Origin: Orbicella faveolata
Taxonomy: Eukaryota; Cnidaria; Anthozoa; Scleractinia; Merulinidae
Assembly (NCBI RefSeq): GCF_002042975.1
Contig: NW_018150050.1
Location: 1,067,984-1,131,983, forward strand
Direction of reading: 5' to 3'
DNA: 64,000 bases
Shown here: positions 24,129 through 35,400 of the stretch, piece after piece
Numbering within the stretch: position 1 is the first letter of the stretch
Layout: each line of letters begins with the position of its first letter
Notes under the pieces: model-generated
What the model saw: the letters and a program-made list of their open reading frames with translations, nothing else
Told to the model about the DNA's origin: nothing
Databases searched by the model: none
Translations under genes and position numbers: made by a program

Positions 24129-27100
24129 TGGATGGACCACTTGATTTTGGCTTTCTCCCCTTTTAGCAGCTTTCTTGAATTTGAAGAAGTCGTCTGAGAT
24201 GACATTCGCGACACACAAACACACGTTTACAAACTGATACTTGTAATCAATTAAACAAGCAATTTGCTGCTCAATTTTTGTTGGTCCAATTTAGTTAATT
24301 GGTCAAGGGGGGAGCTGTTAGTAACAAGGTGATAACAGGGGGAGGAGCCTAATAAGCCCACTTTTTTCCAAAGATGTCTACAGCCTCTCAATTCTTCTTG
24401 CTCTCTTCGCTCGCAAACCCCACCCCCCACCCCCGTGTGCTTTGCGCTCGCTTTGCTCGCTTTTTCTTTCATGTGCGTAAATATAGAGAGGCTGTGAACA
24501 GTCTAGGATAATCCTAAAGGAAACCACCCTTAGTAAATCTGTTCATGTTCTGATGTTCCACTGCCCTACAATAACTGGAGACGTTTTGCGCCGATAAAGT
24601 TGAAACTTCAAAAAAATTGCTAAGGATAATTTAAAAATCAGTAACTACCTTATTGCATGAAATTTTTGCGACACTTTTATGTTGTGATTTTGGGGTACAC
24701 ATATTTTGTAACACTTAAATTTTGCGAAAATTTTGTATTTTGAATCACTTTAACTTCGCATTTTTGAGTAACACACAATTTATTTCCTTGGCAATGTTAC
24801 TGACGTTACTTTAACATGTCCTTCAAGAAATTGAGTAAACTAACTTAATCAAAGGTACAATAACGTCAAAAGTAACAAAAACGCACTAGCAGGACTATAT
24901 GTCAGCAGTAATGTAATGTGAGTCACTTAATTTTCACGTCATGTTATGTTCACGACACTTATTATTCAGATCACTTTCATTTTGCCTTTTTTTTAAATTG
25001 CAAAATTAATGTGTCACGAAAATTTTATGCTATAAGGTGTAAATGACCCACAGAGTATCCCTTTGTAAATATCTGATACAATTTCTTAATTTCAATTGAT
25101 TTTAATCGATTATCGATTTTATCGATTCAACATGCTGGCACTAATGACACAAGGCAGCCCAAAGGACCTTTGATTATGTGGTGTGATGTAATTTTTTTGT
25201 GTATTTTAATTTCTTTTCTTATTTTTATTGATTGCTTATACTATAGCTACATGTACCCTTAGGACAATGGTAGCCAGCCATGCTTTTGATGTTATATGTG
25301 GATCTTTACATGCATTCCTGATCCCTGCATGTGTGACTTTCCAGGAGCAAAGCCACGTGTAGATTAGGGCTTAACAGGAGCTTGAACCGCTTGAACGCAC
25401 ATTGTAATTTAAAGAAACCAGGTCACAGTAAAATAAATCGTGCGCTTTTATTGGAAGGAGCGATAAATCAACAATATAGGAATCAAGGTAACAAAATAGG
25501 GATGTACTTGTGATGTGAAGTCGTTGTGATTGTGATTGTGTGGTTTGAACTAAAAACAAAACGATACAAAAGGCTTATGTAAGCTAATACTAGCTAAGAT
25601 ACAAAACATAAATCAAGGATACCGATAGAACATAAATCTTAAACTATAATGACACGATTATGACTAAAGATGTGCAGACTTACTCTGATCTTGCTCCTGC
25701 AAGGGTAGCAATGGTAGAAACGATAGCTTAGCACGATAGCAATGACAGCGATAGCATAAAATAATAACGAGAATGTAGATGGCGTAACTAAAACTGATAA
25801 AAATGTGGTGTCTCTAATTATGTGATTCCAAAGGTTATATTACGAAACTTGCATTGATCACAGCAATCACAGCATGAATAGCAAAAACTTAAAAAATGTA
25901 CATAATCGTTAATAAGTAATAGTTATTTAAACAGAATAAAGAAGAAAACGAGTTACGAAAGTAACAGCATGTACAGATCAGTGTCTTGATACTTGGTTAA
26001 GGTTCCAGAATGCATTTTGATAGGATGCATAAGGAAATCATAATAATTGGGTGATTATGTGGCAAATTTTTGTCATTTTTTAGACCAAGGTTATTAAAAT
26101 TTTATCTTGGTTTCACCATGAAACATGATTGGGGTTATTTCTTTCTCAATTAATTTAGATTTAGCTCCTAGACAAGTGTAATACATGATTCCACATTTTG
26201 AGATATTTACATATTTATGTGATGCACTTTGTCAGTTCAATACTTTGTCCTTCCTCGGTTAGAGTCTTTCTCATCAACACTGGTTGTTGACTATTTTGGG
26301 TTGATTAGAACATGTTTGTTCATATTTGAGCACTTTTACGCTGCATTTGTGGCAGTGCATGTGTTTTGATAGACTACACAACTGAACAAAACCATGAGCC
26401 AAACAGGAAAGTACATGTAAATGTAAATATATTTTATTGTGGACATAATTATTGTATTAATTAAATGTTGAGCCAAAAGGTAAAAATTGAACCCTTTGAC
26501 TGCCAATGGTGCATATACATACCCTGAATGGTTGTGCTCTTTGTACCACTTGTGATGTCCTCAATTTAAATGTCACCAGATGTTCTTGACAAGCAGATAG
26601 TAGAGCTAGGATAGATCTATCTGCATAACAGGCGGTTTTGGATATGGCCAGCATTCTGACGTAGCAAATTGAAAAAGAACGTTATCAGGTTTGGTGCAAA
26701 CAAGATGGAAAAATGGCCTATTATACCTATGATATTGATCAAGGTTCCATTTCCAGGCTTTGCCCATAATTTACACCCAACTTTTTATGGCAGCTAGAAA
26801 GAAAGAAAAACAAGTCCAAATTTTGGCTTGTGTGTGTGCACCAAATAGATCTTTTTCGCTTGGGCAGTTTGTTTTCCCATTACAGACCATGTGATATTCT
26901 CTAGAGAATTGTTCCTTTATTAATCTTAAAATTATTTATTCATATGATTGTGCACACAACTATTTGAAAATTTGAAAGGAAGAATTCCCAAGAGTATTAT
27001 CGCATGGTCTGAAATGGGGCAACAAACCGCCCAGTTGAAAAAGGTCTACTAAAATATTGTACATTTTTGTACCCAATCTTGGAAAAATCGCTTTTTGGTA

Positions 27101-30100
27101 AAAAATAGCTTTCTCAGCAAAACTAAGGCACATTCAGCTTCATGGCAGCCAAAAAGCTGGTATAATGGTTAAAAACAGCATTTTTTGGTGAAAATTTGGC
27201 AGTCAAAGGGTTAAAGACATTTTTAAACTCTAGTTGTGATAGTTCTAAACATAGCCTTTTGGTGATGTCACACTTTGTACATTGATTGGTTGTATTAAAC
27301 AGTGTTGTCATTAAAAAATGTAATAGGTGTCTGATCTGAACTGAGTAGGCGGCTGAAGTGAATTGTGCTTGCGTAGGAAGCATGGTGTGTTGCTGAGCAA
27401 CATGCCCCGCTACGGGGGTTTGAAATTTGAAACTCTCTAAGACATGTTTTCCAGCATTCTGGGGCATATTTGAGTAGCATTTTTTAGCCAGACATTGATG
27501 TTAAAATCAGTTCAAAAATACTTAGATATGTATTTTCTGTCTTTAATCATAATTCTCTACAGGCATCAATTTCAATTTCTATCAAAAAGGTTCAAAGGCA
27601 TATAACAAGATTTCAGAAAAAGATGTTATCATCTAGATCATCACATTCACTGTCATAATCAGAGTCTGTGTCATCGTGGCAGGGAACATCAGCAGTTAGG
27701 TTTAATGCAGCACTTGCAATTTCCACCTCTGATTCACTGGAGACAGCTTGAAAATCGGTAACTGGTGTGTCTGTCTGCACACTAGCATCAGCTATTTCAG
27801 TGGCATCGCTTTGTATCTGTGATGACACTGAAGTTGCACTGGCAGATGACAGTGACTCCCCTTCATTTCTCTTTGGCATCTTTCTTCTTTTTTGGGCCTG
27901 CCACTTTTCAATTGCCACTGTAATCAGTGCGTTGCATTCAGGTGTTCCAACTTGGGGTCCATTGATAGCAATCATCAGAAGGACCTGAAGCATATCAACA
28001 CCAAGCCTATTCCTCAGCCTAGTCTTGATATGTTTTATGGCACTGCACCCTCTTTCTGGCCGTGCATTGGACACTGGCATTGACAAGCAAATTTCTGCAA
28101 TGTTTGCAAGGGCAGGGAACACAGTGCTGTAAGCGGTTTTGAGGGAGATAAGCCGTTTTAGGCACCACTCGGTGGCTGTTTCTTGGTGGCTTTCGTTCAT
28201 CCCTTCTTGAATTTCCTGCTTCCAAGAATCCATGTCAAATTTAAACTTTTCCCACTCTGCCAGCAGTTCCTCTTTCTTTGTCTTCTCCTCCTGGTGACCT
28301 TGATAGAAATGGTCTGCCAGTGTCTTTACTTGCTTGCTTCCCTGCTCTGTAAAAGAACCAGTTCCTGGTGCAGGTAGCATTAAGGGATTGAAGATTGAAA
28401 AGCCACTGACAATAGGGAGTTCACCATCAAATCTGCTATGAATATTCTCCTTCAGGGCTTTGATGTAATTTTCAAGAAGACGTAGCTGTTGGGTTTCTTG
28501 AGCAGGGGTCAAATTTAACTCACAGGTTCAAAGGCGTCTCTCTAGATCTCTCTTAACAGCTACAAGTGGAGACTTAGTTTCTGCAATCTCAGTCAATTTG
28601 TGAATGGTATTATTGACTGAGGGATGAATGTGGGAAAAGTTCACATGTCCTCGCTAAAATTCTGCTCAGAGAAGAAAGGACAGGAAGGACTTCCCTGAGA
28701 ATGTAAATGGCTCCAATGAACTTGGAAGATGCGATCTTGCTCAGCAGGCCAGCTACTACTGCATCATTGTCTTTAAGTTGTCTTAGTGTCTGCAGTACTG
28801 CCACAAAGTCATCATGGATGGACTGTGTTGCTGCATCAAAGGACAACCACCTCATCTGACATGCCTTCTTTATCTTCTTTGCAACAACTTTCTTGTTCTT
28901 CTCAGAGAGGACTAGGGACTACAGATTCATCTGCACTTTTAGGTAAATGGCAGTACGCTTTGGTGAATTATCAAATAACTTCCAAACCTACCTTAGCCAG
29001 AGCTCAACATTGTTGATGTATTCAATCTGGGCGGTTGTATCGGTGCAGGCCAGTGCCAGCTTGTGGCACAAGCAGGGCAGAGAAATCAGGTGTGGATTTA
29101 CTTCCTTCAGTCGACTTGCCACCCACTACGTCAACCTGTCATCACCGCTACACCATCAGAAATCAGAGAGCTACAGTCTTTCACCTCTAGACCAAGCTTG
29201 TTTAATTGGGTTGTGAGGACTGTGAAGATGGTTTCCGCATTTGCTGATGTGGAGTTTTTCAGAACATCTTCAATGACCAAGAAACTCATTTCAATGTTCC
29301 CTGTTTTTGTTGTTGAGAAACTGGGCGAAGGTGATAACCATTTCCGGGACAGAGACATCTGTGACCTCATCAGTTAGGAGACCAGAACAATACGCTTTCT
29401 TCACCTTTTCCAACAAGTTGTCAAGAAGAGAGCCGCCCAGAGCTAAAAATATTTCTCTAGTGGAACCCTGTGCAGAATACCAGAAATGTTTCATCTCATC
29501 AAGACCAAGTACTGTGAACAGATTAACCAATGATGAGAACTTTTGATTTGAAACTTCCTCTTTCACAAGCTAGTATGCTGCCATAAGAGCCTTAAACATG
29601 ACATCATCTTTGACAAGTTTCCTTTCCTGCACATCTTTATGAAATAGGGAGACCCATCCTAGCATTTCAGCCTCAATGGCGTCCTTATTTTGCTGGGTTG
29701 TTACGTGATCATGAACCACTGACTTCTTGAGCCGTACACGGGGCGTTGCATTGAAAACTGTGGACTTATTTTGCTGGTGTTGTGTATTGTGTGTCTTGCA
29801 TAAGCAGCAAAACATTCCTCTTCCTTCCTGGTAAACCAGCCAAGCCAGACCCATTTTTGTGCAAGCGTTTAGGCTCTTGTCGAACAACCAGCTGTGTACA
29901 AATCTGTGGCAGCTAGGCCTTAGATGAGACTGCTCTTGGGCTGACAGGTGCTGGCAATGATTTGTAGCACACTTGTAAAAGTTGTGCATAACAGTGTCTT
30001 CTGGAAGGGCAAATAGGGTTTCAATATCTTTCATCATCTGAGCTGTGTCTTTAGGCCAAGAAGTAACTGCTGGTGATTCTTCCACGTTTCTCGTTTCCTC

Positions 30101-32427
30101 ATTTGGTTGTACTGTCATACTTCCCTCTCTTGGTGCTTTATTTGGAAAGTTTCTTTCCTCGATGCCACTACTTTCTCTTTCCAATGAAACGTTAGTGTTC
30201 TTGGTCACAATTTCTAGAGGGTTAATTCAAGCGTTAAATGAATAAAGATTTTTTTTAATGTATGAACTTCTTCCTCAACAAAAATGTTTCTATCTGTTTC
30301 TTATAACGTTTTCTTTCGGCACGTTTTTGGCTTTTTTTGTATATAAAATCTGGTTTATAAATTTGGTTTGTCATGTAACAATTCAATTTCCCCGTTTTTC
30401 GCTATAAAAACCCCCTGGGCTCAAGCTCCACGTTTTTGTTTAAAATAAGCATGTTTCATTCATCAAAGTATTTTCTCTGATCTCTAAACATCACAACTGA
30501 TAAACATCTGGAAATCACTTGCCAAATGAGCAAGCTTTGCAAAATCATGGAACATTTCACCTTTATTTTTTTAATTAAGATTTGCTTAGTGGTTTTTAAT
30601 GACGAGTACTCCAAAAGGTCCATTAATTTTAAGAAAGCTAAATGGCAGGTATTTTAATTCAACAGTATTTGGTGAACAATTTCTAACGTCGCAATGGTTG
30701 GATCAAAATTTTCAATCGTAGAACTCTGTTTGCGTGTCTCTGTCGAAATTGTAAACAAAAGAATGAAATTTTCCTTCAAAATTGTTGTCATGTCTCTGTC
30801 TGATAACATAAATTATATGTTCTATTCTGTGATTCTAAAAAAGCAATTAAGGTAATTCCTCTGAAATAAAAGTGACGATAGATTTTTGTTCAAACTTTGT
30901 CCACTAAATATTTGTCATATGATAACTTCAATTTTGAAATAAAAAAGGGGGGTGCCCATGCTCATTAAGGAGCAGTGAGGCATTGAAAATGCCCCATTTT
31001 GGCATCAGTTATTTAATGCTTATTATAAGAACGCATTCCCAGTAATTGTAACATCTTTGTGAGCCCGGACTCATAAGAACACGCATTAAACTACAGTCAA
31101 TACAATGTGTCGGGCACAAATAAATGTTTTAAGTTTGATTCAGACAGAAAGCTAAATCCTTGATTAAAAATTTGAACCAAATTTCTCGACATGGTTACCG
31201 ACTGCAAAAAAGAAAAGACCACAGTGTATCTGCTATTTTTCTTATTTATTCAATTTTCAGCAATAGAAATTAAATCAGTCTTTTCTCACGCAAAGCTTAT
31301 GATTAGTTAATTACAATGACTAGAAAAAAAATTGGGGTGCCCGTGCTAGTTGGTGAGCTAGAGCCATTTTTCAATTGACAGAGCTCAATGTCAAGGCAAA
31401 TCCGTCATGTTTTCAATGTGTGTGTGCACGAGCACGCGCTAATGACACCATAAATTATGCACAGTAAGGATGCGCAATGCAAATGTGATGAATGACCTTA
31501 AAGAAAGTGTATCTGTCCTGAACTAGAGAGAACATCTTTCTATGAGAAGTTAAATTATTTAGCAGTACGTGTTTGCGGCAAAGGAGAATCTTCCTGCCTT
31601 TGAAATCTTAAGAGTGAAATGGACACAACAGTTTCAGCAAGGTGAAATAGATCTTCATGAACACTTCCTTCTCCAAACCTCTGAAAGCTCTTTCGAATGT
31701 ATGTAATGGATCGGCGATAATTTACCATTGTATTTAAATGAGGTTTATCTGTGGTATTAAATGCTTCGGTGAACTTCATAATTATAGTATTTGACAGCGA
31801 TCGAAACTCTCTCTTTGGTAGCTCTCTTTTTTGCTAGATTTTGTCTTCTTTGATTGACTTGAGAAGAGATCACTTTTTTCGCTGGTCATCCATTTTCGAT
31901 TTTCGAAGCATCAATGCACGTGTTAATTGCAATTGTTTCGTGCTTCGTGACAGTCTCACGTTTATATTACTCAAGTTAGCTGTCAACACCACTGATAGTT
32001 TTTGCACGGTACTTCCTGTACAGGTTTTTACTTTTTTCCTTCTTCCATAACATCAGAAGTATACAAGAGAATGATTGCTAAACTAAGCCTCAGATTTACA
32101 AAAAAAATAGATTTCTTGGGAAGACAAACCTCAATGTTACAAAATTTCTGGTGCACAAAGTAGCTGGCGCAAAATGGTCTGACAGCTGGCAGGTTTTGCT
32201 GCCTACCGGCTTCTAATGACAACCCTAATTAAAGGAATAGGTTATTGCTGCGGAGCGAGCGTAGCGAGCGAGCGGCAACGTAATCAGGATTTAAGAAGAA
32301 TATATAGAGGGGGTACGAATTCTCGAACTCATCACTTTTTACCAGAATGCATTGCAGTTAACCAGACTGCACTGCGCCACTTTTACTGGAGTGCAATGTG
32401 CCACGAACAACACGAGGATGTCATACT

Positions 32428-32461
<34 letters not shown>

Positions 32462-35400
32462 CTGAGAAAGTTTGCTCTGATTTACCTGTAAAGCGATNNN
32501 NNNNNNNNNNNNNNNNNNNNNNACAACTCTTGCTATGCAGTATGTGAAAGTTTGTAAATCTGGACGATTAATTGTGACATCTTAATCTTAGTATGTCATT
32601 TCTTAGCAGTCTCGCCTCCTTTGCCGAATTCTTAAATGAAGAGAAATCGTCGTTACTAAAGCCTGTAGAATAATTAAAACAACCAAAAACCGAGGAACAC
32701 GCTGATTTCATAAATGCTGCAATCTATTCCTTTTCATCGAAACATGAATTTAAGCTAAAGCTCTTAAATGAACATGTTCACGATGAACACGTTCTCGAAA
32801 CAGTCTGTCAAGTTCTAGAGATATTTAATGCGTACCAGTACAGAATTTATAAGTTAGATTTCTGCTCCTACAATTTCCACATCTTTCGATTTTCGCGATC
32901 TGGTAAAGGGGAGGCTGATGTGTTTCGTTTTATGTCCAAACATACTTCAGATCACAATGTTCTTTTTTGTCTCGATCCTTTGTCACACCTCGCCATCGAT
33001 GCATCATCATGCATGAAGTTGATGCATACAAGGACAGATTTTAAGTGACACCACGATTTGACACTACTTTGAGAAATAACAGTTAATTCAAGTCTTGAAA
33101 CGCGCAGATAGATGAATCACGGCGTTAAATATGTCACTATCAACAGAATGTGCCGCAGCATTACTATCTTTTAGATACCCTAGTTATAATATTAGTCCAG
33201 TCGACTAATATTAGTGCCTGTTGCAAATCGTAACGCGTGATTAAGTTTGTGTTTTTGTCTTTCAAATGTCTTGTTTGCAGTAAAAATCTGGAATGTGAAC
33301 GAGATGAACTTCGTAACCAGGTGGAAGAGCTGTGTAGAATGAGGACAGCAGCTGAAGAGTGAGTGAAGATCCTACCTTGTTACACGTTGATCATCGAGAA
33401 AAAAGACTGACAAATTAATTTTCTTGTGTCTTCACCATTGGGCCAGGACGTCATGTTACAGTCACCTTGTGTCTCCTTTAGTATCGCATTTGCGAATGAG
33501 AATAGAGTAGTTTTCATTTGAGTATCGAGGAGTAATTGCTTTTGTATCACTACGCTTTACGATCGTACTCGCGCCACTTTTTCATCCAATCGGAAGTAAA
33601 ACCAAAATCAATCTCATTTTGTTCACACACGTTTTCCCGCGCTTGGCGTCAGCTACTTGCATTTTTGATTGGTTCACTGTCTGTGTCCTCTATGATTGGC
33701 TAGAGTTTCCCACGCTTGGCGTCAGCTACTTGTATTTCTGATTGGTTCACTGTCTGTGTCCTCTGTGATTGGCTAGAGTTTCCCGCGCTTGGCGTCATCT
33801 ACATGTATTTTTGGTTGGTTCACTGTCTGTGTGCTTTGTGATTGGCAAGAGTTATTACTTTGGTTTTGGTTTTATGACACTCAATTGAAAACGGCTCTAT
33901 GTGAGTATGCATCTAATTTATTGAATACGTTATCTGTTGATATGTCTCCATCTATCGTAGACCTCGTCAGCTTGAATAAAAGCCATGCACGGTAACTTAA
34001 CACCACTGTACGTCACAACCAGTGCACTGTAGACGTTATGTACGTGAATCACAATTGTCCATCGCACCGTAATTGAAAGGTACCCGCACATATACTCATT
34101 ACACCGTCATCATCACTATCGCTTTGCTCGTGTCCTTCACTGGGTTTGTGCGCAATTTACATTAACATTTTTTAATTCTCTCCTAGAAAAGCTGTACAGG
34201 TTGATTCGGCTTTGAGTCCAAGGAGAAGAGAAAACAAAACGTCTTTGCGAATGAGGTAACTTGTCAAGGAAGAATAAAAAACGTGATACGTACATAACAC
34301 TAGAGTAAGCTTGGAGAAATGAAAAGTTTATGTCAGGGACTGGTCAAAAAGTATTGGGGGATGGGCAGGAGTAGAGAGGAAGTTGGTCATCAGTTTTTGA
34401 GTCCTTGGTAAGGAGTGGGGTCGTTCAATTTTCAGCTGCTCATGGGGGGGAGGTGGGTCATCCTATTTTATAACAAGTAATCGAAGTAGTCGAACAACAA
34501 GTAATCGAAACCTTGCATTGTGTATTACGAGTTTGTGGACGAAACACTGTCTGGCCATATAAGTGAAAGCTATTGAGTCGTGATTTATTTGTTTGTCTGT
34601 TTTTGTTTTTAAGTTTTTTCGATAATGAACTTTAGAACATTTGTCTGATCAGCATATGTAGTTTGGCACTATTAGGATACGAAGTAACGTGGGGCAGAGT
34701 TTTCAAATGAATGTAACTCTTGATGCGATGTAACTAATACCAAGTGAAAGCTAATTGATACTCATAAAATGAGGCAAAGCGCTAATTTGAGTATTTATGG
34801 TGTGGCGAACACTTTCGTTTTCAGGAGCAAGAGTGTTGGTATGATGTCACCTTCTATCCAAGAGATGCCCAATAGGTTAGTGCGCTCAGATTGTAGCACA
34901 CTTGTATCTTCATCTGCTTGTTTTGGTCAATGCAAAACTATCTTACCAAATTGTCTCATGACTTATCTTTCCCCCTTACAAGTTACAGCCAGTAGACCCG
35001 ATAATTGCTCTCGTTAGAGATTCCCTTGTTAAGGAATTAATGATTGGTACCAAAGACTGTTTTCCCAATAACCCTATTGTTCCCGAGGCGGAAACGGGGA
35101 AAAACAAAGCTCGTTATTTCCTGTGGGACCAGTCATGGTACATTCTGTTTGATCTCGCAACTTTCAAATAAAATTCTAGAATAGTTCTTATGCACGTCTG
35201 CTTCAGCAACTAGAAATTCTCCATTAAGCCTAGCTTACACTAAATTTCTTTCAAACGGTTGGCACCTTCACTTTCTTTTCATGTCCATATTCCTTTCTAC
35301 TTTAGTGCTATTCATGGGAATTCAGTTTCTACTTCAAAAGCGAGGCATGAGGGTAAAATAAGCTTGTCTTATATAAAAAAAGGAACGTTTAAGGGGTCCG

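Noticed and set aside
23644-24224. Minus-strand ORFs opposite the helicase fragment
   Set aside because: The plus strand carries the recognisable motifs; the minus frames are antisense shadows.
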